This document shows positions 15,309-23,982 of a DNA stretch of 34,940 nt, one piece after another. The notes beneath the pieces are model-generated. The model had not been told where the DNA came from and made no database searches. It saw nothing but the letters and a program-made list of their open reading frames with translations. Within the stretch, counting starts at the first letter, position 1. Every line of letters starts with the position of its first letter. Origin of the DNA: Novosphingobium sp. Chol11 (lineage in GTDB: Bacteria; Pseudomonadota; Alphaproteobacteria; Sphingomonadales; Sphingomonadaceae); assembly GCF_945870625.1 (NCBI RefSeq), contig NZ_CAMBTS010000022.1, positions 1-34,940 on the forward strand, given 5' to 3'. Made by a program: the position numbers and the translations under genes.

Positions 15309-16121
15309 ATGTCGTTTTATACCTCGCTCAATGGCCTTAAGAATGCGCAGACCGATCTCAGCGTGCTTAGCCACAATATCGCCAATGCCGAGACAGTGGG
15401 CTTCAAGAAAAGCACCGTAGCGTTTGCCGATATTGTCGCTGGCAGCGCGTTCACCAAACCCAAGCTGATCCAGGGCATCGGCGCGACTGTCGAGGCGATC
15501 AACCAGAACTTCAAGCAAGGACCGATCGAGCAGACCGGCGCTGCGCTCGATGTCGCGATCAACGGTGATGGCTTCCTCACCATCAAATCCTCGCTCAATG
15601 GCGATACGCTCTACACGCGCAACGGCGCGCTCTCGGTCGACGGCAATGGCTTTATCGAGCGCGGGATCGGCAATCGCCTGCAAGTGTTTCCCACCGACGC
15701 CGCTGGCGTGGTGACGGGCACGACGTTGATCGATGCCGAAATCCCGGCCACGAACGCGGCGGGCGCGCAGTTTGCCGGGGTGACGATCGCCAAGAATGGG
15801 AATGTCTCGGTTTCGTTTGCCGATGGCACGAACGAAGTGGTCGGCAAGGTTGCCCTCGCCACCTTCATCGCGCCCGGTGGGTTGCGGCAGGAAGGCTCGT
15901 CCAACTGGTCGGCCACCGGCATTTCTGGCAGCCCGGCCTACGGCCAGCCCGATGCCGGATTTTATGGCGGGCTGCTGTCCGGCGCGATCGAACGCTCGAA
16001 TGTCGATATTGCCGAGGAACTGGTCGGCCTGATTACTGCGCAGCGCAATTTCCAGGCCAACGCCAAGGCGATCGATACTTCTACGCAGATTACCCAGACC
16101 ATCATCCAGCTGCGCAGCTGA
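15309..16121 (+). CDS. flgE: Flagellar hook protein FlgE, short form
   Basis: This is a 270-residue rod/hook-family protein. The N-terminus SFYTSLNGLKNAQTDLSVLS and the LSHNIANAETVGFKKS motif are hook-type, and the C-terminus EELVGLITAQRNFQANAKAI is the usual D0 helix. Between them is one flagellar basal-body core domain and no large extra D2 insertion, so it is shorter than FlgE of enterics (about 400 residues). Order after flgD and before flgF supports FlgE. AAAGGA precedes the ATG by about 8 bases. Confidence 0.88.
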   Translation: MSFYTSLNGLKNAQTDLSVLSHNIANAETVGFKKSTVAFADIVAGSAFTKPKLIQGIGATVEAINQNFKQGPIEQTGAALDVAINGDGFLTIKSSLNGDTLYTRNGALSVDGNGFIERGIGNRLQVFPTDAAGVVTGTTLIDAEIPATNAAGAQFAGVTIAKNGNVSVSFADGTNEVVGKVALATFIAPGGLRQEGSSNWSATGISGSPAYGQPDAGFYGGLLSGAIERSNVDIAEELVGLITAQRNFQANAKAIDTSTQITQTIIQLRS

Positions 16122-16133
16122 GGATAGGCTGAC

Positions 16134-16874
16134 ATGGACCGTCTGATCTACACCGCCTATTCCGGGATGACCGGTTCGATGGTGCGCCAGCGCGTCATCG
16201 CCAGCAACATGGCCAATGCGCAAACCACCGGCTTTCGCGCCGAAATGCTCAATGCCATGCCGATGACGCTGAAAGGCCCGAGCCTGGAAGCGCGGGCGAT
16301 GACCGAGGGTGAGGTGCGCGGGGCCAGCATGAAGCAGGGCGCCATGATCCCGACCGGCAATCCGCTCGACATTGCGATGACCGGCCGGACCATGTTGACG
16401 GTGCAGACCGAAGACGGCGGCGAGGCGTATACGCGGCGCGGCGATCTATTGATCGGCGCGACAGGGGTGCTGGAAAATGGCGATGGCCGGCCGGTCATCG
16501 GCGATGGCGGACCCATCACCGTACCGCCCGGCGCCAAGCTCTCGATAAGCCCGGATGGCAGCGTTTTGGCCAGCAGCCCCGAAAATCCGGATCAGCCGCC
16601 GCAACTGCTGGCGAGGCTCAAACTGGCCTCGATCGAAGGATCGAAGATCGAAAAGGGCCTCGACGGGCTCTTTCGCGTCGTTGGCGGCGGGGTGCTGCCA
16701 GCCGACGAAGAGGCAAAAGTGCAGTCTGGCGCGCTTGAGCAATCGAATGTCGACCCCACCAGCGTGCTGGTTGAAATGGTCGAGGCGCAGCGCCTGTTCG
16801 ACATGCGCGCCAAGTCCGTCGCGACCGCGCGCGAGATCGACGAAAGCAGCATGTCGTTGATGCGCATCACGTAA
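16134..16874 (+). CDS. flgF: Flagellar proximal rod protein FlgF
   Basis: This 246-residue protein has the N-terminal signature MDRLIYTAYSGMTGSM, then VIASNMANAQTTGFRAEMLN, a middle domain containing GNPLDIAMTGRTMLTVQTED and the C-terminal helix VLVEMVEAQRLFDMRAKS. These are typical of FlgF, the last proximal-rod subunit. It starts 12 bases after the flgE stop and 33 bases lie between it and flgG. Nothing unusual is seen. Confidence 0.94.
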   Translation: MDRLIYTAYSGMTGSMVRQRVIASNMANAQTTGFRAEMLNAMPMTLKGPSLEARAMTEGEVRGASMKQGAMIPTGNPLDIAMTGRTMLTVQTEDGGEAYTRRGDLLIGATGVLENGDGRPVIGDGGPITVPPGAKLSISPDGSVLASSPENPDQPPQLLARLKLASIEGSKIEKGLDGLFRVVGGGVLPADEEAKVQSGALEQSNVDPTSVLVEMVEAQRLFDMRAKSVATAREIDESSMSLMRIT

Positions 16875-16907
16875 ATCCCTCCAGCTTTGTAAAGAGAGAA
16901 ACCGCTA

Positions 16908-17696
16908 ATGCCATCCTCAGCCCTGCATGTCGCGCGCACCGGATTGGAAGCGCAGGATACGCGCATGCGCGTGATTGCCAACAATCTTGCCAATGTCGGC
17001 ACCACCGGCTTCAAACGCGACCGCGCCAATTTCGCCACGCTCGCCTATCAGGATGCGCGGGTCGCCGGGCAGCAATCCTCGGGCGAAACGGCATATGCCA
17101 CCGGGCTCAATCTGGGCACCGGGGTCGGCATTCAATCGACCACGCGGGTCGATACGGCGGGAACGCTGCAAACTACGGGCACTGCGCTCGATCTCGCGCT
17201 CGACGGCGAAGGCTATTTTCAGGTCGCTTTGCCGGGGGGGCAACTGGGCTATACCCGCGCCGGCAATTTCAGTCGTTCGGCCGAGGGCCAGCTGGTGACC
17301 GCGCAAGGCTACGTCGTCCAGCCGCCGATCACGGTGCCCGAGGGCGCCGGCGCGATCACGATCTCACCCGACGGAACGGTTTCCGCGCTGGTGCCGGGCA
17401 CGACCGAGCCGAGCCAGCTGGGCCAGATGACGATTGCCAGCTTTGCCAATCCATCGGGCCTGCAATCGACCGGCGACAATTTCCTGCGCGAAACCGCCGC
17501 CAGCGGCGCGGCGCAAGTGGGCGTGCCGGGCGATCTTGGGCGCGGCCACATCCGCCAGGGCTTCCTCGAAGCCTCGAATGTCAATGTCGTCGAAGAGCTG
17601 GTCGATATGATCGAGTGCCAGCGCGCCTACGAGATCAATTCCAAGATGATCAAGGCGGTCGATGAAATGCTGCAGAATGCGAACCAGACCCTATGA
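16908..17696 (+). CDS. flgG: Flagellar distal rod protein FlgG
   Basis: The 262-residue protein has near-textbook FlgG features: LHVARTGLEAQDTRMRVIAN at the N-terminus, NNLANVGTTGFKRDRANFAT, the middle LDLALDGEGYFQVALPGGQL and the C-terminal helix EELVDMIECQRAYEINSKMI. FlgG forms the distal rod that passes through the P and L rings. Its length equals the family norm (about 260). The stop overlaps the flgH start by ATGA. It is the best-conserved gene of the cluster. Confidence 0.97.
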   Translation: MPSSALHVARTGLEAQDTRMRVIANNLANVGTTGFKRDRANFATLAYQDARVAGQQSSGETAYATGLNLGTGVGIQSTTRVDTAGTLQTTGTALDLALDGEGYFQVALPGGQLGYTRAGNFSRSAEGQLVTAQGYVVQPPITVPEGAGAITISPDGTVSALVPGTTEPSQLGQMTIASFANPSGLQSTGDNFLRETAASGAAQVGVPGDLGRGHIRQGFLEASNVNVVEELVDMIECQRAYEINSKMIKAVDEMLQNANQTL

Positions 17697-18445
17697 CCTT
17701 GCACCATGCGCCGTTTGATGCCGCATTCGATCCGCGTTCGCAGGCGGCAGGTTCCGCGTCCCCATTGGCATGGCGTTGGGGCCTGCTTGCTTTCGCCCTG
17801 CCAATGGCGGGGGCGCTCCTGCTGGCTTTGCCGCAGCCGGCCAAGGCGCGCAGCCAGCCAGCCCCCGGCTTTGCCGCTGCGCTGCCCGCGCCGCCGCCGC
17901 CGCGCGCCGCCGATGGCAGCATCTTCAACGTTTCGGCGGGATACGCTGGCCTTGCCGAAGGCCGCCGGGCGCGGGCAGTGGGCGATCCGCTGACCATCCA
18001 ACTGGTCGAGCAGTTGACCAGTTCGAAATCGGCGGCGGGGAAGACTCAGAAGAACGGCGCAGTGAATGTCGTGCCTCCCGCTACCGGCATCGCCTCCTTC
18101 CTCAGCCGCTTTACCCTTAACGCTTCGGGCACTTCGTCGTTCAATGGTCAGGGAACTGCCTCGCAGACCAGCACGCTGGGCGGCGAAGTGGCGGTGACGA
18201 TTGCCGAAGTGCGGCCGAACGGCACGGCCCTTGTCAAAGGGGAGAAGCGCTTGTTGCTCAGCCAGGGTCAGGAATGGGTGCAGATATCGGGGATCGTCCG
18301 CCTGGGCGATATCGATGTCGATAACCGCGTGCCTTCGACCCAGGTGGCCGATGCCCGCATCGAATATTCCGGCAATGGATCGATCGGGCGCGCCAGCCGC
18401 GAAGGCTGGTTCAGCAAGTTCTTCAACATGATTTCGCCGTTTTGA
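17693..18445 (+). CDS. flgH: Flagellar L-ring protein FlgH, without lipobox cysteine
   Basis: This is a 250-residue protein whose C-terminal two thirds are clear FlgH: GDPLTIQLVEQLTSSKSA, the block EVAVTIAEVRPNGTALVKGE, VQISGIVRLGDIDVDNRVPS and the tail WFSKFFNMISPF. FlgH makes the outer-membrane L ring. Its N-terminus has a hydrophobic segment (about 29-47) followed by PQPAKARSQ. There is no cysteine anywhere in the protein, so the usual lipoprotein anchoring of FlgH cannot occur. Either a Sec signal is cleaved after the hydrophobic stretch or the true start differs. It overlaps flgG and abuts flgI. Confidence 0.92.
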   Translation: MTLHHAPFDAAFDPRSQAAGSASPLAWRWGLLAFALPMAGALLLALPQPAKARSQPAPGFAAALPAPPPPRAADGSIFNVSAGYAGLAEGRRARAVGDPLTIQLVEQLTSSKSAAGKTQKNGAVNVVPPATGIASFLSRFTLNASGTSSFNGQGTASQTSTLGGEVAVTIAEVRPNGTALVKGEKRLLLSQGQEWVQISGIVRLGDIDVDNRVPSTQVADARIEYSGNGSIGRASREGWFSKFFNMISPF

Positions 18446-18453
18446 GGATGACT

Positions 18454-19563
18454 ATGGTCCGCTTATCCTCCTCGATCTGCGCGTTCCTCGGCGCGCTGTG
18501 GCTGGCGCTAGCGCCGGGGGCCGCGCTGGCCGACCGCGTGCGCGATCTCGGCGCGTTTCAGGGCGTGCGCACCAACCAGCTCACCGGCTACGGTGTGGTC
18601 GTGGGCCTGCCCGGCACGGGCGACGACAATCTTGAATATCTGACGCAGGCGATGCGCGGTGTTTCGGGGCGGCTGGGCGTGCAATTGCCGCCCGGCGTTT
18701 CGCCCGGGCTTAAGAACGCCGCTGCTGTGCTCATCACTGCCGATCTTCCCGCATTTGCCAAACCCGGCCAGCGCATCGATGTGACCGTCTCGACCATCGG
18801 CAAAGCCAAGTCGCTGCGCGGCGGCGCGCTGATCCTCGCGCCGCTCTATGGCGCCGATGGCCAGATCTACGCGATGGCGCAGGGCAATCTCGCGGTTGGC
18901 GGGCTGGGCGTGAGCGCCAAGGATGGCAGCTCGGTCAATATCAATATCCCCACCGTCGGCCGGATCGCCGAAGGCGCGAGCGTCGAACGCGCCGTCGCCA
19001 CCGGCTTTGACAGCAGCGAGACATTGCGCTGGAACCTGTTCAACGCCGATTTCATGACCGCAGCGCGGGTCCGCGATGCGATCAACGCGCGCTTTCCCGG
19101 CACCGCGTCGGTCGATGATGGCATGACACTCGCGCTCAAGCTGGCGGCGGGCAGCAACGCCCGCGCCACCATGATGGCCGCGATCTAGATGATCGAGGTC
19201 GTTCCTGCCGAGACCTCGGCCCGCGTCATCATCAACAGCCGCACCGGCACCGTGGTGATCAACAGCGCGGTGCGGCTTTCGCCCGCAGCAATCAGCCATG
19301 GCAAGATGGTGGTGAAGATCGACGAGAAATCCCAGGTTTCGCAGCCGGGGCCGCTCAGCCGCGGGCAGACCGCCGTCACCCCGGCCAGCCAGATCTCGCT
19401 CGATGAGCAGCCTGCGCACGTCGCCTTTTTCAAGCCGGGCGCGAGCCTGTCCTCGCTGGTCGATGCGCTCAACAAGTTGGGGGTCACGCCGTCCGATCTG
19501 GTGGCGATCCTCGAAGCGTTGAAGCAAGCGGGCGCGCTGCGTGCCGAAATGGAAATCATATGA
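18454..19563 (+). pseudogene. flgI: Flagellar P-ring protein FlgI, interrupted by an in-frame TAG
   Basis: Two frames in the same phase, ending at 19188 and starting at 19189, together encode a full-length FlgI of about 369 residues. Visible features are a signal peptide (LGALWLALAPGAALA), then DRVRDLGAFQGVRTNQLTGY, a middle NVNIPTVGRI-like stretch and the C-terminal ARVIINSRTGTVVINSAVRL. The break is TAG at 19186-19188 (codon 245 from ATG 18454), where a Glu is normal (AAI-stop-MIEVVPAE). A GAG to TAG change is enough. An ATG follows the TAG directly, so reinitiation is conceivable, but the C-terminal piece would lack a signal peptide. GAGG six bases before ATG 18454 supports that start over TTG 18442. 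P-ring loss would block normal assembly. Confidence 0.9.
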
Positions 19564-19877
19564 GCCCGGTTGCGCCTGTGCGGGGAGCATCCGAGCCGCA
19601 AACCTCGGAGGGGGCCGCGCTGCGCAAGGCCGCTCAAGGCTTTGAAGCGATCTTCCTGCGCCAGATCCTGGCCAGCGCCCGCCAAACCAGCTTTGGCGGC
19701 GAAGACCTTTTCGGAAATCAGGCCAGCGAAACTTTCACCCAGATGCGCGACGAACGATTCGCCGAGATCGCCTCGGGCACCGGCGCTTTCGGCCTTGCCC
19801 GCCAGCTTGAGGCGCAACTGGCGCGGGTGCTTCCGCCTGCCGCTGCGGCCGCAGAACCTGCGTCCGGGAAAGGCTGA
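19560..19877 (+). CDS. flgJ: Rod-binding protein FlgJ (N-terminal domain only)
   Basis: This is a 105-residue protein with the FlgJ rod-cap domain: LRKAAQGFEAIFLRQILASA, then FGNQASETFTQMRDERFAEI and ASGTGAFGLARQLEAQL. It lacks the C-terminal muramidase domain found in enterobacterial FlgJ. Single-domain FlgJ is common in alphaproteobacteria, where a separate lytic transglycosylase opens the wall; the candidate here is the frameshifted gene at 10593-11449. The ATG overlaps the flgI stop by ATGA. It is followed by flgK after 5 bases. Confidence 0.92.
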   Translation: MSPVAPVRGASEPQTSEGAALRKAAQGFEAIFLRQILASARQTSFGGEDLFGNQASETFTQMRDERFAEIASGTGAFGLARQLEAQLARVLPPAAAAAEPASGKG

Positions 19878-19882
19878 GCGCG

Positions 19883-21220
19883 ATGTCGTCTGACCTCCTC
19901 TCGATCGGCCTGAGCGGCGCCAAGGCGGCGCGCAGCGCGCTGGATATCACCAGCCAGAACATCGCCAATGCCTCCACCGAGGGCTATGTTCGGCGCAGCG
20001 TCGGCTTTGCCGAAGTCGGCGCGACCGGCTACAATCAGAATCCGCGCGATGTCTCGCTCTCGGGAGTGCGGGTTGACCGGGTGGTGCGCAATGTCGATGC
20101 CTTTCGCCAGGCCGAAGTGCGGCGGACCGGCGCCGATACCGCGCGCGCCGATGCCGAAGTAACCGGCCTGCAAAATGCCGAATCCGCGCTCGAACGTTCT
20201 AACCTCTATCCCTCGATCCTCGGCTTTGAATCTTCGGTGCAAAAGCTGAAGGAAGATACCACCGACACCGCGCTGCGCGCCTCGGTGATCGAAAGCGCGC
20301 GGACGATGACCGCTACGTTTCAAATCGCCGCGCAAGAGCTCGATGCCGTGGCCAGCGGGCTGCGCTTTGAATCGACCGATGGGGTCAATCAGGTCACGCT
20401 GATCGCCGCTGAGCTCGGCCGCACCAACTTGCGCCTTGCCCGCGCCGCCGACGCCAGCAGCGACCAGACCGCGCTGCTCGACCAGCGCGACCGCCTGCTC
20501 TCAAACCTCAGCGACTATGGCAATATCGACACGACATTTGCTGCCGATGGCACGGTCGAAGTGCGCCTGGGCGGGCTAACGACGCCGGCTCTGGTCACAG
20601 GCGGCACTTCGGGCGCGATGACCATGGTCACAGCGCCGAACGGCACGATCAGTTTTGCTCTCGATGGCAACCCGGTGGCGCTCAGCGGGGGGGCGCTGGC
20701 CGGCCGGGCCTTGGCGCTGGACAAGGTTACGCAGCTGCACGGCGATCTGGATACCTTGGCCCAGGACATCGTCACGACGGTCAACACGGTGCAGGCGGGC
20801 GGGGTCGCGCTCGATGGCAGTGCCGGGCAAAATCTGCTTTCGGGCACCAGCGCTGCAACCCTCGCGCTCGCCACCAGCGACGGCACCAAGATCGCCACCG
20901 CACCGGCGGGTTCGCCTGCCAAAAGCCGCGATACCGGCAACCTTGACGCGCTGCGTACCGCGCTCACGGCCACCAATCCAGCCGGGCGCATGGACGGCAT
21001 CTTGTTCGATGTCTCGGCGACGGTGGCCGGGCGCACCGTTACGCGCGATGCGCTGACCACCATTTCGGATTCGGCGCGGATCACGCTGTCATCGCAGTCT
21101 GCGGTCAATCTCGATACCGAAGCGGCCAATCTGCTGCGCTTTCAGCAGGCCTTTCAGGCCTCGAGCCGCGTGATGCAGGTCGCCTCCGCCCTGTTCGATA
21201 GCTTGTTGCAGATCAGATAG
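19883..21220 (+). CDS. flgK: Hook-filament junction protein FlgK
   Basis: This is a 445-residue protein with the N-terminal hook-associated signature SIGLSGAKAARSALDITSQN, then IANASTEGYVRRSV, and the C-terminal helix AANLLRFQQAFQASSRVMQV. The domain between is shorter than in FlgK of enterics (about 550). FlgK forms the first junction layer on the hook and needs a FlgN-type chaperone. The first half matches FlgK closely (LDQRDRLLSNLSDYGNIDT). It is followed by flgL after 10 bases. Confidence 0.93.
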   Translation: MSSDLLSIGLSGAKAARSALDITSQNIANASTEGYVRRSVGFAEVGATGYNQNPRDVSLSGVRVDRVVRNVDAFRQAEVRRTGADTARADAEVTGLQNAESALERSNLYPSILGFESSVQKLKEDTTDTALRASVIESARTMTATFQIAAQELDAVASGLRFESTDGVNQVTLIAAELGRTNLRLARAADASSDQTALLDQRDRLLSNLSDYGNIDTTFAADGTVEVRLGGLTTPALVTGGTSGAMTMVTAPNGTISFALDGNPVALSGGALAGRALALDKVTQLHGDLDTLAQDIVTTVNTVQAGGVALDGSAGQNLLSGTSAATLALATSDGTKIATAPAGSPAKSRDTGNLDALRTALTATNPAGRMDGILFDVSATVAGRTVTRDALTTISDSARITLSSQSAVNLDTEAANLLRFQQAFQASSRVMQVASALFDSLLQIR

Positions 21221-21230
21221 GGCCGCGCGC

Positions 21231-22154
21231 ATGACCATCGCTTCCACCAGCACCAGTGCTTTCTTCGACCGGGCCACGATCGATCTGGCATCGCTGCGCG
21301 CGCAGGCCGAGAAGATTCAGGGCCAGATCAGCTCGGGCATCAAGCTGACGACATCGTCGGATGATCCGTTGGCCGCATCGCGGCTGCGTTCGCTGTCGCG
21401 TTTGGAGGTGCTGGGCAAGATCGATACCTCCGCCGCGCAGCGCGCCACGGTTGATCTCAATCTGGTCGATACCGCGCTCAATCAGTTCGCCAACTACACC
21501 ATCCGCGCACAGGAACTGGCGACGCAGGCGGCCTCCGCCACATTGTCGCCAACCCAGCGCGCCAGCATCGGATCGGAGCTTGCCCAGATCCACGGCGGAC
21601 TGGTCAGCCTTGCCAATACCCGCGACAGCGCGGGCAAGGCGCTGTTTGGCGGCGACAGCCCGGGCGATGCTTATCAATTGAACACCGCTGGCAGCGCGAG
21701 CTATATCGGCACTGGCACTGCAGGCACGCTATCGCTGGGCGACGATCAAGGCGTGGCCCGCAGCCTGACCGGTCCCGAATTTCTCAATTTCAATGATCCG
21801 GCGGGCAATTCCACCGATCTTCTGGCGGTGATGAAATCGCTGGCCGATACGTTGCAGGCGGGCGGCGCAGGGGCTGCTGCGGCCGCGGGCAGCGCGCTGG
21901 GATCGCTGGCCAATGGGCTTGATGCGATCACCACCGCGCAGACGATTGTCGGATCGCGCCTCACCTGGATCGACCTTTCCACCGAACGCCAGCAGGCCAT
22001 GGGCGAAGCGCGAACATCCGAGCAGGCGGATATCGGCGCGCCCGATCTCGCGTCCTCGCTGGCCCGCCTGCAACAGCTCTCCACCGTGCTTGAGGCCAGC
22101 CAGTCGAGCTTTGCACGGCTCGCCGGCCTGTCGCTGTTCGATCTTATCCGTTAA
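21231..22154 (+). CDS. flgL: Hook-filament junction protein FlgL
   Basis: This is a 307-residue flagellin-like protein. The N-terminal helix region includes QISSGIKLTTSSDDPLAASR, the typical junction/flagellin motif, followed by long helices and a Gly/Ala-rich middle. The C-terminal helix is SSLARLQQLSTVLEASQSSF. FlgL is the second junction layer, between FlgK and the filament. Its place after flgK separates it from a true flagellin, which is not in the window. The motA gene follows after 22 bases. Confidence 0.92.
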   Translation: MTIASTSTSAFFDRATIDLASLRAQAEKIQGQISSGIKLTTSSDDPLAASRLRSLSRLEVLGKIDTSAAQRATVDLNLVDTALNQFANYTIRAQELATQAASATLSPTQRASIGSELAQIHGGLVSLANTRDSAGKALFGGDSPGDAYQLNTAGSASYIGTGTAGTLSLGDDQGVARSLTGPEFLNFNDPAGNSTDLLAVMKSLADTLQAGGAGAAAAAGSALGSLANGLDAITTAQTIVGSRLTWIDLSTERQQAMGEARTSEQADIGAPDLASSLARLQQLSTVLEASQSSFARLAGLSLFDLIR

Positions 22155-22176
22155 GCCTTTTTAGGACCACCGCGCC

Positions 22177-23040
22177 ATGTACGCAGGCATTGGTATTGTT
22201 ATTCTTCTGGTGATGGTGTTCGGCGGGTTCGCGCTAACCGGCGGCGCGCTGGGCCCGGTGATGGAAGCCATTCCGCACGAAATGCTGATCATCGGCGGCG
22301 CGGCGCTCGGCGCGGTGGTCGCGGGCAATTCGCTGCATGGGCTCAAAGCGCTGGGCGGCGGCTTCTTGAAAGTGTTCAAGGGGCCGCGGCACAACAAGCA
22401 GGATCATGTCGACGCGATCGTGCTGTGCACCCGGCTCATGAAGATCCTGCGCAGCGATGGGCCGGTGGCGCTCGAAAGCCATGTGACGGACCCCAAGAAT
22501 TCGCCGATCTTTGCCGAGTTTCCCCGCCTGCTGGCGCATGGCACGCTGATCGGGCTGATCTGCGACACGCTGACCCTGATCGTGGTTTCCTCGGGCACGC
22601 TCGAAGTGCACGCGGTGGAAGACGTGATGGATCATGCCATGAAAACGCATTTCCACGAATCCACCGAGCCGCAACATGCGCTGCAGAATCTGGCCGACGC
22701 GCTCCCTGCGCTGGGCATCGTCGCGGCGGTGCTGGGCGTGGTCAAGACAATGGGCTCGATCGACAAGCCGCCTTCGGTGCTCGGCGCGATGATCGGTTCG
22801 GCGCTGGTCGGCACGTTCATGGGCGTGCTGCTCGCCTATGGCATCGTTGCGCCGCTGGCCGGGCGGCTCAAGCAAGTGCTCGACGAAGATGAGATGATCT
22901 TTCAGGCGGTCAAGCAGGTGATCATCGCCAGCTTGCACGGCTGGCCGCAACCGCTGGTGGTGGAAAGCGCTCGCTCGGGATTGGGCCACGCGTTTCGCCC
23001 CGGCCTGTCGGAACTGCTCGACGCGCTGCGCGGGCGCTAA
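22177..23040 (+). CDS. motA: Flagellar motor stator protein MotA
   Basis: The 287-residue protein has four predicted membrane helices. Two are near the N-terminus (IGIVILLVMVFGGFALTGG and IIGGAALGAVVAGNSL) and two after a cytoplasmic loop. The third begins with the family motif LADALPALGIVAAVLGVVKT, including the Pro needed for torque coupling; the fourth is around GSALVGTFMGVLLAYGIVAP. The type is that of proton-driven stators. It precedes motB by 3 bases. Both could be late genes; no sigma-28 promoter was recognised in the 22-base gap after flgL. Confidence 0.96.
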   Translation: MYAGIGIVILLVMVFGGFALTGGALGPVMEAIPHEMLIIGGAALGAVVAGNSLHGLKALGGGFLKVFKGPRHNKQDHVDAIVLCTRLMKILRSDGPVALESHVTDPKNSPIFAEFPRLLAHGTLIGLICDTLTLIVVSSGTLEVHAVEDVMDHAMKTHFHESTEPQHALQNLADALPALGIVAAVLGVVKTMGSIDKPPSVLGAMIGSALVGTFMGVLLAYGIVAPLAGRLKQVLDEDEMIFQAVKQVIIASLHGWPQPLVVESARSGLGHAFRPGLSELLDALRGR

Positions 23041-23043
23041 ACC

Positions 23044-23886
23044 ATGGCAAAGGCGCCCGCCAAAGGCAAAAATGGTCCGCTGCCGCCGATCATCGTAAAG
23101 AAGATCACGGTGGTGGCCGGCGGCCATCATGGCGGCGCATGGAAAGTGGCCTATGCCGACTTCGTGACCGCGATGATGGCCTTTTTCCTGCTGATGTGGC
23201 TGCTGGGCGCCACCACCGAGAAGCAGCGCAAGGGCATCGCGGATTATTTCACGCCGACTTTGGTCAAGACCCGGCAGGGCAGCGCGGGATCTTATGGCTT
23301 GCTCGGCGGATCATCCTTGACCGACGCCGATAAGTATCAGTTCCGCGCCGGGCAGACCGGCACCAAGACGCTGACCGTGCCGCGCGATGCCACCGGCGGC
23401 CCGAAAGACGGCGGGTCGAAGGCCAAGCGGACCGCGACGATTGCGCAGCGGCTGAAGCAAAAGCTGGCCGCCAGCGCCGCTTTGCGCAAATTGGCACCGC
23501 AAGTGCGCATGCAGATGACCCCCGAAGGCATTCGGCTGGATCTGGTCGATGATGCCAACTTCTCGATGTTCCGGCTGGGCACCACGATCCTTACCCCCGA
23601 TGCGGTGCAGCTGCTTTCCGCGATCGGTCAGGCAATCGGCCCCGATGCAGGCGGCATCACCGTGCGCGGCCATACCGATTCGCTGCAATGGAAACCCGGA
23701 GACGCGGTGAACAACTGGTCGCTCTCGGCGGGCCGCGCCGAAGCCACGCGGCAGGCGCTGATGCGCAGCGCGGTGGGCGAGGGGCGCTTTCGCCGGATCG
23801 AGGGCGTGGCCGACAAGGAGCCGCTGATCGTCGCCAACCCGGCCGATGCGCGCAACCGGCGCATGTCGATCCTGCTGATGGATTGA
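23044..23886 (+). CDS. motB: Flagellar motor stator protein MotB
   Basis: This is a 280-residue protein with a basic N-terminus (IIVKKITVVAGGHHGGAWKV) and one membrane helix with the proton-carrying Asp, YADFVTAMMAFFLLMWLLG. A plug and linker region follow, then a C-terminal OmpA-like peptidoglycan-binding domain containing ITVRGHTDSLQW, WSLSAGRAEATRQAL and DARNRRMSILL. It anchors the MotA ring to the wall. All expected parts are present, so the main stator looks intact, unlike flgI. It is the last gene of the plus flagellar arm; 96 bases separate it from the convergent bchP-like gene. Confidence 0.96.
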   Translation: MAKAPAKGKNGPLPPIIVKKITVVAGGHHGGAWKVAYADFVTAMMAFFLLMWLLGATTEKQRKGIADYFTPTLVKTRQGSAGSYGLLGGSSLTDADKYQFRAGQTGTKTLTVPRDATGGPKDGGSKAKRTATIAQRLKQKLAASAALRKLAPQVRMQMTPEGIRLDLVDDANFSMFRLGTTILTPDAVQLLSAIGQAIGPDAGGITVRGHTDSLQWKPGDAVNNWSLSAGRAEATRQALMRSAVGEGRFRRIEGVADKEPLIVANPADARNRRMSILLMD

Positions 23887-23982
23887 ACCTGAAGCCTGAG
23901 CCTTAGTGACTGGTTGCAGGCAGCACCGACAGCTATCATTCCACCCGCCCGGGGTTCCCGGCGCGGTTCGTCTGGCGGCCGA

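Noticed and set aside
1307..19188. Recoding of TAG as a sense codon in this organism
   Set aside because: Several intact genes in the window end in TAG (DUF418, the L,D-transpeptidase-like gene, flgK) at normal protein lengths, so TAG is an ordinary stop.
19189..19563. C-terminal FlgI fragment as an independent gene
   Set aside because: It is in phase with the upstream frame, has no ribosome-binding site of its own, and completes FlgI exactly.
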